DNA from: Sapientia aquatica
Lineage (GTDB): Bacteria; Pseudomonadota; Gammaproteobacteria; Burkholderiales; Burkholderiaceae_D
Assembly (NCBI RefSeq): GCF_004358105.1
Contig: NZ_SMYL01000001.1
Coordinates: forward strand, 124,001 to 188,000
Direction: 5' to 3'
DNA length: 64,000 bases
The notes beneath the pieces are model-generated. The model was not told the DNA's origin, searched no databases, and worked only from the letters and a program-made list of their open reading frames with translations. Below, piece by piece: positions 51,451 through 60,474 of this stretch (position 1 is the first letter of the stretch; the number at the start of each line of letters is the position of its first letter). The position numbers were made by a program, and so were the translations under genes.

Positions 51451-52626
51451 ATGGAATTTGAAATTTGGTGGTTGTTATTCATCCCAGTATTCTTTGTGCT
51501 GGGCTGGATTACCGCGCGCGTTGATATTAAACAGTTATTGTCCGAATCACGCAGTTTGCCGCGTGGTTATTTTAAAGGCCTTAATTTTCTGCTCAACGAC
51601 CAACACGATAAAGCGGTTGATGCCTTTATCGAAGTCATGCAATTGGATCCCGAAACAGTAGATTTGCATTTTGCCCTTGGTAATTTGTTCCGTCGTCGAG
51701 GCGAGATCGAACGCGCCATTCGGGTGCATCAAAATTTATTATTGCGTGGCGATTTACCGATTGAGCAGCAAGGTCATGCCCAATTTGAACTGGGACATGA
51801 TTACCTCAAAGCGGGTTTATTGGATCGCGCCGAGGAAACGTTTGGGCTGCTGCTTAATTCAACTTATAGCGTAGACGCGCGTCGCGCCTTGCTAGAAATT
51901 TATCAGCTTGAGAAAGAATGGTTGCGTGCCATTGAAGCGGCACTTGCTTTACAAGAATCGGGCGCTGGAACGCGGCAAAAGCAGATCGCTCAGTTTTATT
52001 GCGAATTAGCTCAAGATGAAATTCTCAATGCGCGTAACGATGCAGCAATTGAGTTGCTCGATAAAGCACATGCCGTTGATCGCAGTAACGTGCGCGCCAC
52101 GATTCTACGCGGCGATATTTATTCCGCTCAAAATCAACCCGAATTGGCAATGCAAACTTGGCGTCGGGTTGAGCAACAAAGCGTGCCACACGTATCTCTC
52201 GTGGCGCAGCGTTTAATGGATGCGTATAACTCATTGCAGCGCTCGCAAGAGGGCATTAATTTGCTCAAAAATTATCTTGAACAAGCACCGTCAATTGACT
52301 TACTCGAAGTGCTGTACCAAGCGAGTTTAGAAGTCGAAGGCCGTGAAATTGCGACCCAAATTGTGTTGGAAGAAGTGCGTCGCACACCAACACTGCTGGG
52401 CTTGGACAAGTTGCTCGATGCGCGCATGCTGTACGTCGCTCCCGATCGGCTGCAAGAATTAGCGATGGTGAAAAATTTGGTGCACGGTTACGCCAAAAAA
52501 TTGGCGCGCTACCAATGCTCCCATTGCGGATTTAAAGCGCGTCAATTCTATTGGCAATGCCCAGGATGCAATCGCTGGGAAACCTATCCTCCGCGCCGCA
52601 CCGAAGAATTAAATGTGATGAACTAG
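51451..52626 (+). CDS. lapB: Lipopolysaccharide assembly protein B
   Basis: A 391-residue TPR protein anchored by one N-terminal helix (WWLLFIPVFFVLGWITARVD). It recruits LpxC to FtsH for degradation and so balances LPS and phospholipid synthesis. The conserved RSLPRGYFKGLNFLLNDQHDKAVDAFIEVM begins the TPR array, about nine repeats by eye. The C-terminus carries a rubredoxin-like zinc ribbon, YQCSHCGFKARQFYWQCPGCNRWETYPP, with the four cysteines needed for function. It lies 55 bases after lapA and is probably co-transcribed. Confidence 0.96.
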   Translation: MEFEIWWLLFIPVFFVLGWITARVDIKQLLSESRSLPRGYFKGLNFLLNDQHDKAVDAFIEVMQLDPETVDLHFALGNLFRRRGEIERAIRVHQNLLLRGDLPIEQQGHAQFELGHDYLKAGLLDRAEETFGLLLNSTYSVDARRALLEIYQLEKEWLRAIEAALALQESGAGTRQKQIAQFYCELAQDEILNARNDAAIELLDKAHAVDRSNVRATILRGDIYSAQNQPELAMQTWRRVEQQSVPHVSLVAQRLMDAYNSLQRSQEGINLLKNYLEQAPSIDLLEVLYQASLEVEGREIATQIVLEEVRRTPTLLGLDKLLDARMLYVAPDRLQELAMVKNLVHGYAKKLARYQCSHCGFKARQFYWQCPGCNRWETYPPRRTEELNVMN

Positions 52627-52751
52627 CCGAACTGTTGAGCCAAATCGGCATCAATTGTGCCCAGTACTTTTTAGCTTACAGCGATCGATTAGATTGCTAG
52701 CTTCAAGGCAATTGGGCATGGGTTTAAAGTGATAAATGAATTAGGAAAAAA

Positions 52752-54131
52752 ATGAAAATTACGATTATTGGAACTGGCTATGTTGGTTTGGTTACTGGAG
52801 CTTGTTTAGCGGAGCTGGGTAACGATGTGCTGTGTCTCGATCTGGATGCAAACAAAGTCGCTATTTTAAATAATGGCGGTATCCCAATTCATGAACCTGG
52901 CTTAGATGTGATCGTCGCCAGCAACCGCGCAAATGGGCGCTTAAAATTTACCACCGATATTGAGCAAAGCGTTGCTCATGGCGATATTCAGTTTATTGCG
53001 GTGGGAACCCCACCGGATGAAGACGGTTCAGCCGATTTGCAATACGTTTTGGCAGCCGCGAAAAATATTGGTAAATACATGCATGGCTTTAAGGTTGTCA
53101 TCGATAAGTCAACCGTCCCAGTGGGAACTGCTGAAAAAGTAAGCAAAACAATTGCTAGCGAACTGCAACAACGTAAGCTCGACACAGCCAGTTTCTCCGT
53201 AATCTCTAATCCAGAATTCTTAAAAGAAGGTGCCGCAGTCGAAGATTTTATGCGTCCTGATCGGATTGTCATTGGCAGCGATAACGATGCCTTGGGCCTA
53301 AAAGCCAAAGCGGTGATGAAGCAACTATACGCGCCGTTCAACCGCAATCGTGAGCGCACTTACTGGATGGATGTGCGCTCCGCAGAATTCACCAAATACG
53401 CCGCCAACGCCATGTTAGCGACTCGGATTTCATTCATGAATGAGCTGGCTAACTTGGCTGATCGTGTTGGCGTCGATATTGAAGCCGTGCGTCATGGCAT
53501 AGGCTCTGATCCACGCATCGGGCATAGTTTTTTATATGCTGGTTGCGGGTACGGTGGTTCTTGTTTTCCAAAAGATGTTCAGGCGTTGGAGCGCACCGCG
53601 CGCGAATACGATCAAGATTTGCTGATTTTGCGCGCCGTGGAATCGGTCAATGATCATCAAAAACAGGTACTCGGCAAAAAGGTCGTTGCCCGTTTTGGTG
53701 CCGATTTAACAGGCTTACATTTTGCGTTATGGGGCTTGGCATTTAAGCCGAATACCGACGATATGCGCGCCGCTTCTTCCCGCGTTTTGCTGCAAGAGTT
53801 GGTTAGTCGTGGCGCAACGATTGCGGTACATGACCCAGTCGCTATGGATGAGGCACGTCGCGTGTTGGCGCTCGATTTTGCTGCAACACCAGATCAATTG
53901 GCCCAAATTCATTATGTTAAACATCCAATGGATGCCCTTGATAATGCGGATGCGTTATTAATTGTGACCGAATGGAAGGCTTATCGCAGCCCTGAGTTTT
54001 CGCAATTAAAAGCCAAGCTCAAAAATCCAATCATCTTCGACGGCCGTAACCTGTTCGATCCTATCGACATGGCCGATGCGGGCATTGAGTATCACGGCAT
54101 TGGCCGTTCAGTGCTTACCCAAGTTGAATAG
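52752..54131 (+). CDS. ugd: UDP-glucose 6-dehydrogenase
   Basis: Oxidises UDP-glucose to UDP-glucuronate with two NAD. The 459 residues start with the Rossmann motif [23 protein letters not shown]. Other landmarks are [56 protein letters not shown] and [21 protein letters not shown]. The active site is [14 protein letters not shown] with nucleophile Cys271, and the C-terminal domain has [18 protein letters not shown]. The product feeds capsule, exopolysaccharide or aminoarabinose pathways. The next gene makes heptose precursors, so the pair belongs to surface-polysaccharide supply. Confidence 0.96.
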   Translation: MKITIIGTGYVGLVTGACLAELGNDVLCLDLDANKVAILNNGGIPIHEPGLDVIVASNRANGRLKFTTDIEQSVAHGDIQFIAVGTPPDEDGSADLQYVLAAAKNIGKYMHGFKVVIDKSTVPVGTAEKVSKTIASELQQRKLDTASFSVISNPEFLKEGAAVEDFMRPDRIVIGSDNDALGLKAKAVMKQLYAPFNRNRERTYWMDVRSAEFTKYAANAMLATRISFMNELANLADRVGVDIEAVRHGIGSDPRIGHSFLYAGCGYGGSCFPKDVQALERTAREYDQDLLILRAVESVNDHQKQVLGKKVVARFGADLTGLHFALWGLAFKPNTDDMRAASSRVLLQELVSRGATIAVHDPVAMDEARRVLALDFAATPDQLAQIHYVKHPMDALDNADALLIVTEWKAYRSPEFSQLKAKLKNPIIFDGRNLFDPIDMADAGIEYHGIGRSVLTQVE

Positions 54132-54165
54132 CCTTTTATAGTTAGTTCATCACTTAGTTAAATTT

Positions 54166-55092
54166 ATGAATAAATTAGCTGCTTCAAGTATGTTGGTCGT
54201 CGGTGACGTAATGTTGGATCGCTACTGGTTCGGTGAGGTCAATCGTATTTCTCCAGAGGCGCCAGTGCCGATTGTGCGGATTGATCGCCGTGAAGAACGC
54301 TTGGGCGGCGCGGCCAACGTAGCGCGGAATGCGGCTGCGCTTGGCGTAACAACTTCATTGCTGGGCGTGGTGGGCAAAGACGAAGCCGGAAATATCGTTG
54401 AAGATTTGCTGCGCGAATCAAACATCAACAGCTATTTAAACCGCGATAGCCACATCTCGACAATTATTAAATTGCGCGTCATTGGACGACAGCAGCAATT
54501 GATTCGGGTTGACTTCGAAGAAGCACCAACAGAAGACGTGCTGCGCGATAAATTAAGCCAGTACAACACCTTGTTGCCGAATCATAGCGTAGTGATTTTG
54601 TCGGACTACGCTAAGGGCTCATTAGTCAATGTGCGCGACATGATTGGTGCTGGCATCGCGTTGAAAAAAACGATATTGGTCGATCCAAAAGGCTCCGATT
54701 TCACACGCTACACCGGCGCGTCGCTGTTGACGCCAAACAAATCGGAGTTGCGGCAAGTGATTGGCGAGTGGAAGACGGAAGCGGAATTGACTGAGAAGGC
54801 GCAGAATCTGCGTCGCGACTTGAAGTTACGCGGATTATTGGTGACCCGTTCCGAAGAAGGAATGAGCTTGTACACCGAAGAATTCGTGCATCACGTCCCC
54901 ACCATGGCGCGCGAAGTTTTTGATGTCTCCGGTGCTGGTGATACGGTGATTGCAACGTTGGGAGCGATGTTAGCGGCAGGCAAAGACTTAATCGAATCCG
55001 TCGAAATCGCAAACCGTGCCGCTGGAATTGTCGTGGGTAAATTAGGAACAGCAACCGTCACATACGATGAATTATTTTCACATAATGCTTAA
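54166..55092 (+). CDS. hldE1 (rfaE1): D-glycero-beta-D-manno-heptose-7-phosphate kinase
   Basis: PfkB-family sugar kinase that phosphorylates heptose 7-phosphate at C1 in ADP-heptose synthesis for the LPS inner core. The 308 residues hold the HldE kinase signatures: VVGDVMLDRYWFGEVNRISPEAPVPIV and EERLGGAANVARNAAALG. The ATP and catalytic motif is DVSGAGDTVIATLGAMLAAG, with the base Asp in GAGD. The adenylyltransferase domain fused in E. coli HldE is absent, as usual in betaproteobacteria; it must be encoded elsewhere. It follows ugd by 34 bases. Confidence 0.94.
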   Translation: MNKLAASSMLVVGDVMLDRYWFGEVNRISPEAPVPIVRIDRREERLGGAANVARNAAALGVTTSLLGVVGKDEAGNIVEDLLRESNINSYLNRDSHISTIIKLRVIGRQQQLIRVDFEEAPTEDVLRDKLSQYNTLLPNHSVVILSDYAKGSLVNVRDMIGAGIALKKTILVDPKGSDFTRYTGASLLTPNKSELRQVIGEWKTEAELTEKAQNLRRDLKLRGLLVTRSEEGMSLYTEEFVHHVPTMAREVFDVSGAGDTVIATLGAMLAAGKDLIESVEIANRAAGIVVGKLGTATVTYDELFSHNA

Positions 55093-55185
55093 AAATCAAC
55101 TTCTCTCGTTTGACTGTGTTAAATTTGATAACGCAGTTGAAGGTGTAGTTGAAGTTAGTTTTTATCTTTATTTGAGGAGTCTCTT

Positions 55186-55539
55186 ATGTTGAAAAAGTTA
55201 TTTGTTGCCTTTATCGGTTTGATTGTAGCAGTCAGTTTTGCTGTGGCCGCGGTGGTTGATGTGAATAAAGCTGATCAAGCCGGTTTGGATGGTATCAAGG
55301 GAATTGGCCCGTCGCTATCCAAAGCAATTCTGGCGGAACGCGCCAAAGGTGAATTTAAAGACTGGGCTGATTTGCAAAGCCGCGTTAAAGGCATTGGCGA
55401 AAAAAATTCCGTTAAATTCTCGGCCGAGGGTTTGGTTGTTAATGGTCAACCAAAAGCAGGTGCGGCTCCAAAAGAGTCAGCAAATTCCAAAGCGGCTGCG
55501 GCTGCTAAGGCTCCCGCAGACAGCACAACTAAAAAATAA
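55186..55539 (+). CDS. ComEA-like helix-hairpin-helix protein
   Basis: A 117-residue exported protein. A hydrophobic N-terminal segment (LFVAFIGLIVAVSFAVAAVV) is followed by a double helix-hairpin-helix DNA-binding unit: VDVNKADQAGLDGIKGIGPSLSKAILAERAKGEFKDWADL and VKGIGEKNSVKFSAEGL. The C-terminal ~35 residues are Ala/Lys/Pro-rich and probably disordered. ComEA proteins bind incoming DNA in the periplasm during natural transformation. Other competence genes are not in the window, so that role is inferred from the family. A terminator follows. Confidence 0.87.
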   Translation: MLKKLFVAFIGLIVAVSFAVAAVVDVNKADQAGLDGIKGIGPSLSKAILAERAKGEFKDWADLQSRVKGIGEKNSVKFSAEGLVVNGQPKAGAAPKESANSKAAAAAKAPADSTTKK

Positions 55540-55560
55540 TTGGTAGAATTGTCGCAAAGT

Positions 55561-55591
55561 AAAACCCCAAGGTAAGCCTTGGGGTTTTTGT
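55561..55591 (+). terminator. Intrinsic terminator after the ComEA-like gene
   Basis: A perfect 12-bp stem (55561-55572 with 55577-55588), TAAG loop, then Ts. Confidence 0.92.
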
Positions 55592-55657
55592 TTGATTTCA
55601 AGTTTATCGATCAAGTTGGTCACGCTTGGATTATTGATCGCGCAGCAAAGGAAAAAT

Positions 55658-56560
55658 ATGTCATACATGACGATAGAAGATACGGTTGGGAACACGCCGC
55701 TAGTGCAATTAAAACGCCTCCCAGGGAGCATAGCTCAACAACGTAATAACATCATTCTCGCCAAGCTAGAAGGCAATAATCCAGCCGGTTCGGTAAAAGA
55801 TCGGCCAGCCTTATCGATGATCTTAGGTGCCGAAAAACGCGGTCGTATCAAGCCCGGCGATACATTAATCGAAGCTACAAGCGGTAATACAGGCATTGCA
55901 TTGGCCATGGCTGCTGCGATGCGCGGATACAAGATGGTGCTCTTGATGCCAGAGAATTTGAGCGTTGAGCGTCGCCAAAGCATGGCCGCTTATGGTGCTC
56001 AAATTGTCCTGACTCCTAAAACAGGCGGCATGGAATACGCCCGTGATTTGGCGGAAAAAATGCAATCCGAAGGTCAGGGAATTATCTTAGATCAGTTTTC
56101 AAATCCAGATAATCCATTAGCGCATTACACCGGAACCGGTCCCGAAATTTGGCGCGATACCAACGGCACCGTGACGCATTTTGTGAGTGCGATGGGAACG
56201 ACTGGCACGATTATGGGCGTATCGCAATTTCTTAAAGAAAAAAATCCAGCGATTCAGATTATTGGCGCGCAACCGGAGGAAGGTTCGCAAATTCCAGGAA
56301 TTCGGAAATGGCCAGAGGCGTATCTACCTAAAATATTTGATGCAGCGCGTGTTGATCAAACTATTTCTGTCAATCAAGCTAATGCCGAGCACATGGCGCG
56401 CCGACTGGCGATTGATGAAGGAATTTTTTGCGGGGTTTCTGCGGCGGGTGCTTGCGAGGTGGCGCTCAAAATGTCCGAAACCGTTGAGAATGCAACGATT
56501 GTTTTTATCGTTTGTGATCGCGGTGATCGATACTTGTCTACCGGAATTTTCCCGGCGTAA
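55658..56560 (+). CDS. cysM: Cysteine synthase B
   Basis: PLP enzyme that makes cysteine (or S-sulfocysteine from thiosulfate) from O-acetylserine. The 300 residues start with MTIEDTVGNTPLVQLKRL. The PLP lysine lies in NNPAGSVKDRPALSMI, and other motifs are EATSGNTGIALAMAAAMRGYKM and AMGTTGTIMGVSQFLKE with the PLP-phosphate loop. The RKWPEAYLPKIFD segment and overall pattern favour CysM over CysK. The start at 55658 has an AAAGGA site; the frame continues upstream through the terminator and is not used. CysM's use of thiosulfate links it loosely to the sulfur module at 20-23 kb. Confidence 0.94.
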   Translation: MSYMTIEDTVGNTPLVQLKRLPGSIAQQRNNIILAKLEGNNPAGSVKDRPALSMILGAEKRGRIKPGDTLIEATSGNTGIALAMAAAMRGYKMVLLMPENLSVERRQSMAAYGAQIVLTPKTGGMEYARDLAEKMQSEGQGIILDQFSNPDNPLAHYTGTGPEIWRDTNGTVTHFVSAMGTTGTIMGVSQFLKEKNPAIQIIGAQPEEGSQIPGIRKWPEAYLPKIFDAARVDQTISVNQANAEHMARRLAIDEGIFCGVSAAGACEVALKMSETVENATIVFIVCDRGDRYLSTGIFPA

Positions 56561-56591
56561 ATCTCACTCCAATGTTTCGACGCTGTAAACG

Positions 56592-56620
56592 AAATAAGCA
56601 GACTTTAAGTCTGCTTATTT
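56592..56620. terminator. Bidirectional terminator between cysM and the HTH gene
   Basis: A near-perfect palindrome (arms from 56592 and to 56620) with A- and T-rich ends lies between convergent genes. Confidence 0.85.
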
Positions 56621-56645
56621 GTTATTGGCAACATAAAAACTAGAA

Positions 56646-56951
56646 TCAATCTGTGCCGTCAGCTTTTGGCTTGAACTGCTTGTCGCTAATACGGAATTTA
56701 GCGCGGCGATCGCCCATCAGAGCACGTAAGTCTTTGATGCTTAAATCGCTGATTTCGTGCATACGGATTAGCAATGATGCGCCAACAGGCAAACGACGGT
56801 GACGGATTTTACTAATGACCGGCGGAGCAACTTCTAATGCACGCGACAACGCTGCATCATTTTTCAAATGCAATTGTTTAATCAGTGTATCTAAAAGATT
56901 GTTTGGATCGTAATCAATCTCGTCTGACTCAAGTTCTAAAAGGTTAGTCAT
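56646..56951 (-). CDS. Small Cro/C1-like helix-turn-helix protein
   Basis: A 101-residue acidic-to-basic protein without a close family I can name. The middle looks like a lambda-repressor type helix-turn-helix: LLDTLIKQLHLKNDAALSRALEVAPPVISKIRHRRLPVG, with the turn around the VAPP segment. A helical SLLIRMHEISDLSIKDLRALMG region and a basic tail (RRAKFRISDKQFKPK) follow. An AGGA site precedes the ATG at 56951. It faces an unusually AT-rich 400-bp region that contains two inverted repeats, so it may regulate itself. It could be a chromosomal regulator of phage or plasmid origin (inference). Confidence 0.75.
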   Translation of the reverse strand: MTNLLELESDEIDYDPNNLLDTLIKQLHLKNDAALSRALEVAPPVISKIRHRRLPVGASLLIRMHEISDLSIKDLRALMGDRRAKFRISDKQFKPKADGTD

Positions 56952-57349
56952 AATCGTCCTATCTGTTGTTTATTAAATTTGTTGACAAAATCTGCATTTC
57001 CAATTTTCTGTTAACAATTGGGTAATATTATATATTGTTTTTACAATATATTGATCAGCTAAAAGGAAAACAATTGCTAAAACATCTTGCTCTTCTATTT
57101 TTCAGCGGCAATTAAATATGATTTCAATAATAAGGTAGGAGATTTTATTTATAAATGCAAACTTTTATGTGCATTATTTTTTACGCAGAGCATTATTTTT
57201 TAGTTTCTTTGGCGCAATCTCTGTTAACTATTATAACTAAATAAAATTTAATTTCCACCAACTTCATTTCTTTTTAGAAATTTATTTTAATAAATAAATC
57301 TCCATGACGGTAAAGCAACATAAATGATGTAATTTGGCAACAATTATTT
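56952..57349. promoter_or_regulatory. AT-rich island upstream of the HTH gene
   Basis: About 400 bp of very low G+C without a gene, downstream of mltB and upstream of the HTH gene. It holds two inverted repeats: CCAATT-N10-AATTGG (57000-57021) and a perfect 9-bp-arm palindrome with a TTTT spacer (57030-57051). TTGACA at 56982-56987 is on the strand opposite the HTH gene. Such AT-rich stretches often bind nucleoid silencing proteins (inference). Confidence 0.5.
57030..57051. repeat. Palindrome ATATATTGT-TTTT-ACAATATAT-type operator candidate
   Basis: Nine-base arms pair perfectly around TTTT, about 80 bases upstream of the HTH gene start. The spacing suits a dimeric repressor site, though a role is untested. 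Confidence 0.45.
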
Positions 57350-58450
57350 TTATGAACACGTTCCTTTTAAACTTCTCACGTGGCAAACCGCTTTTCCTAG
57401 CTCAATTACTGACATTGCGTAAAAGTAACTACGGTTGTATTTAGTTATAGCAAAGAAATTTTGTGTCGCCAACCAATATTCCGTAGGATTTTCACCATTT
57501 TGTAAATCAATTAAGCCGTAGAGCAAATCTGGCGGAGTAACTTTGTCGCTGGGCTGGGCTACTTCAGCCAATTGGGCGAGCGTATACGTCGCGTTTAATT
57601 CCTTCGCCAGCATTGCATCTGGGTTGCCATTAACGATGGTGGCGGGGTATGCGAAAGGCTGACCGCTCACCCAGCCATGTTGCGATAAGAAGTTGGCGAC
57701 GCTGCCGATTGCATCTTCGGGCGATTTGCGTAGATCAATCTTGCCGTCCCCGACAAAATCAACGCCATATTGCCGAATACTGGACGGCATAAATTGCGGC
57801 CAGCCAATTGCGCCGGCGTATGAACCTGTCAGCGTAAATGGGTCGATGCCGGATTCACGTGCTAACAGTAAGCTTTGCTCCAATTCTCCGCGGAAGTACG
57901 CCATGCGACTTTCTCTAGTTGGCGTGTCGGGATAACCGAATCCGAGCGTACTTAATACATCGATGACGCGGAAAGTACCGACTTGTTTTCCATAAATAGT
58001 CTCAATGCCGATAATGCCGACGATGATCTGCGCTGGGACGCCATAGAGTTTTTCGGCGCGCACTAATTCAGCTTGGTATTTGTTCCAAAATTCGACACCG
58101 GCCTTGATGCGGCGCGGTTCAATAAATCGAGCGCGATAGACTTGCCAATTTTTGGGCTTGGTGATCGGGGCAGGTTTGATTAGTTGAATGGCTTTGTCAC
58201 TAAACTTCACTTGGCTAAAAATCTGCTCCAGCTCAACGCGCGCAAAGCCATGGCGCGTGACCATGTAGTCGATGAACTCGTTGACTTCTTTGGAACGTTG
58301 AAAGTCAACTGCTTCGACTTCGGATTCAATGACCACTGGTTTGGCATCTTGCGCATGGACAGCCGAATTGATTAGCCCGGCGCACAGAAAACAGAGCGCG
58401 ATTTTGCCGCAGGCTAGGATGAAACGGGAACGATGTTGAGTTGCATGCAT
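57350..58450 (-). CDS. mltB: Lytic murein transglycosylase B
   Basis: Cleaves peptidoglycan glycan strands, forming 1,6-anhydro ends. The 366-residue protein has a signal peptide (IALCFLCAGLINSAVHA/QD). The cysteine in this region has no proper lipobox, so the enzyme is probably soluble in the periplasm. The catalytic Glu150 lies in QIIVGIIGIETIYGKQVGTFRV. Other family motifs are FGYPDTPTRESRMAYFRGELEQSLLLARE, GSYAGAIGWPQFMPSSIRQYGVD and KIDLRKSPEDAIGSVANFLSQHGW. Its start overlaps the end of the transglutaminase gene by 37 bases, so it is probably translated from the same message. Confidence 0.95.
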   Translation of the reverse strand: MHATQHRSRFILACGKIALCFLCAGLINSAVHAQDAKPVVIESEVEAVDFQRSKEVNEFIDYMVTRHGFARVELEQIFSQVKFSDKAIQLIKPAPITKPKNWQVYRARFIEPRRIKAGVEFWNKYQAELVRAEKLYGVPAQIIVGIIGIETIYGKQVGTFRVIDVLSTLGFGYPDTPTRESRMAYFRGELEQSLLLARESGIDPFTLTGSYAGAIGWPQFMPSSIRQYGVDFVGDGKIDLRKSPEDAIGSVANFLSQHGWVSGQPFAYPATIVNGNPDAMLAKELNATYTLAQLAEVAQPSDKVTPPDLLYGLIDLQNGENPTEYWLATQNFFAITKYNRSYFYAMSVIELGKAVCHVRSLKGTCS

Positions 58451-60474
58451 AAGCGTAATAAATTTTTCAGTGATTGGTATTGCTCCGAATTGTAACCCTT
58501 ACCGTATTTGCATCGGCTATATAAGGCTAAAAATGTATTGATCTCCTGAGAATGGTGCAACGCCTTTGATAAACGCTGGGCATAATCTAGCGCACCTTCA
58601 TTCGGTAGTCTCGGATAGCCTTGATTTTCCATGCGCTTGCAAAAGCGCAGGTAAAGTTTATCCAAATCGCTAACGGGTTCTTTTTTATTGAGTAGTAATA
58701 AGGACAGAATGGCGACCACAAAACTCGCCGCAATCATCATCGCCACACCGATGTCGGCGGCTTGGAGATTCTGAATTCCAGTAATCGATGACAGCAGATT
58801 TTTTTGCTTGTCGAGGTTGTAATTGAGCGCCCATAAATTCCATGCGCTGTTAACGGCATCCCAGCGCGAGCGCAATTGTTGACCGAGGTTGGTAATCCAA
58901 TTTTGACGCTCAAGCCCTAAAAAATTACCAATGCCACGGTTCGGAAAACTGCTGGCAATTCCTCGTTCAACGCGGCTCGGTGCAACGGCTGCGGTTGGAT
59001 CAACGCGTATCCATCCTTGTTGATCAATCCAAATTTCTGCCCACGCGTGTGCGTCGGCTTGGCGCACGGTTAGTAGCCCGTCGACCGAGTTGGTTTCGCC
59101 ACCTTGATAGCCTGTCACGACCCGCGCCGGTATATGCATGGCGCGCATAATGACAACGAAAGCGCTGGCGTAATGTTCGCAAAATCCAGCTTGCGTTCCA
59201 AACATGAAATCGTCGATTTGATTCACCCCCAAAGGTGGCGGCGATAAGGTATACCGGAACGGTTGTTCGTGGAAAAAGCTCAATACTCGATTCGTGAGTT
59301 CAATCGGATTATTTGATGCTTGGCGCAATTGTTGGGCCCAGTTGAGCGTCATCGGGTTGAAGCCAATCGGCAGTGGAAGGGACTTTTCTTGCGCTTCTAG
59401 TCGCTCTAACTTTGACACTGGCCGTGGGTTATTTTTAGCTAATGGAACGATTAAATCACTGGTGATCGTGTACCGAATACGTTCTTGAATAGGTGCTCCA
59501 GCGCGCATTTCTCCGTGCTGCGTGACAAAACTTCGTAGCTCATTTCCAGCCGTGGAGTTTGTCACCTCGATTGGACGATCTAAACCGAATAACCAAGTTT
59601 GATCGTGCGGCTCCATGATGATTTCTTGCGAGAGTAGGGCGCCAGTCGCGGGAGCGCTGTCCACGGTAGGAGCACTTTTGGCATCGGTAGTCCAGCGCCG
59701 ACCATCGAATTTGTCTAACACAACCGCACGCCAATACAACTGGGATGGTGCGGGTTTTATACCGTTAAATTTAACCCGAAACGCGATTTGATCCGACAGC
59801 GCCAAATCGGCCACATTGCCCATTTCCATGCTATCCGATAAGCCTGTGGTAGCGTTCGAGCCGCCGGGCTTGCCCCATAGCGGTGATTGAATTCGGGGGA
59901 ATAGTAAAAAGAAGATCAGTGCTAACGGAATCGCTAACCCAATCACTTTAAATCCACTAAAAAAACGGGTTAAAAAACGTGGCGCCATTTGCTGGTATTG
60001 CAGCGCTAGTTGGGTGCTGACTAATACGCTAATGCAAACCAATAAATAGATCGCGCTGAGCAGACTTTGTGAATACAGTAGCTGACCAATGAGTAAAAAA
60101 TAGCAGACAAAAACGACCGCCATGCCATCGCGGCGCGCATGCATTTCGAGCATTTTTAAACAAGCCAAAATCACTAAAAAGGCAATGCCCGCGTCTTTGC
60201 CTAACCATGTGTGAAAGTGCAAATAGACGCCGCCAACCAATACGGCGGTAATTAAAGTCAGCAGCCATTTCGCTGGCTGAGCCTGGCCTTGCAGCGTAAT
60301 CCAGACACGCCACGCAACAACTAATGCAGCGCTTAAATTTAACCATAAGGGATTGTGTTCCGCGAATGGCAGCAGGACTAAAACGCATGAAAAAACTAAT
60401 AGCAGCGTGTCGCATTTATCGCGCGGTAAATCGTTCAGGCGATGCATAAAACTGGGAGTTGATGCGGCCATCAT
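58414..60474 (-). CDS. tgpA: Transglutaminase-like membrane protein, TgpA type
   Basis: A 686-residue inner-membrane protein from the start at 60474, which overlaps the DUF58 stop (ATGATG). The N-terminal half has about six helices (DTLLLVFSCVLVLLPF onward), a pattern called DUF3488. The periplasmic transglutaminase core carries the triad: Cys in FGTQAGFCEHYASAFVVIMRAMHIPARVVTGYQGG, His in RQADAHAWAEIWID and Asp in GWIRVDPTAAVAP. A last helix (VAMMIAASFVVAILSLLLL) precedes a cytosolic tail (DUF4129-like). TgpA is essential in Pseudomonas aeruginosa; its substrate is unknown. Operon moxR-DUF58-tgpA-mltB. Confidence 0.93.
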   Translation of the reverse strand: MMAASTPSFMHRLNDLPRDKCDTLLLVFSCVLVLLPFAEHNPLWLNLSAALVVAWRVWITLQGQAQPAKWLLTLITAVLVGGVYLHFHTWLGKDAGIAFLVILACLKMLEMHARRDGMAVVFVCYFLLIGQLLYSQSLLSAIYLLVCISVLVSTQLALQYQQMAPRFLTRFFSGFKVIGLAIPLALIFFLLFPRIQSPLWGKPGGSNATTGLSDSMEMGNVADLALSDQIAFRVKFNGIKPAPSQLYWRAVVLDKFDGRRWTTDAKSAPTVDSAPATGALLSQEIIMEPHDQTWLFGLDRPIEVTNSTAGNELRSFVTQHGEMRAGAPIQERIRYTITSDLIVPLAKNNPRPVSKLERLEAQEKSLPLPIGFNPMTLNWAQQLRQASNNPIELTNRVLSFFHEQPFRYTLSPPPLGVNQIDDFMFGTQAGFCEHYASAFVVIMRAMHIPARVVTGYQGGETNSVDGLLTVRQADAHAWAEIWIDQQGWIRVDPTAAVAPSRVERGIASSFPNRGIGNFLGLERQNWITNLGQQLRSRWDAVNSAWNLWALNYNLDKQKNLLSSITGIQNLQAADIGVAMMIAASFVVAILSLLLLNKKEPVSDLDKLYLRFCKRMENQGYPRLPNEGALDYAQRLSKALHHSQEINTFLALYSRCKYGKGYNSEQYQSLKNLLRLCMQLNIVPVSS

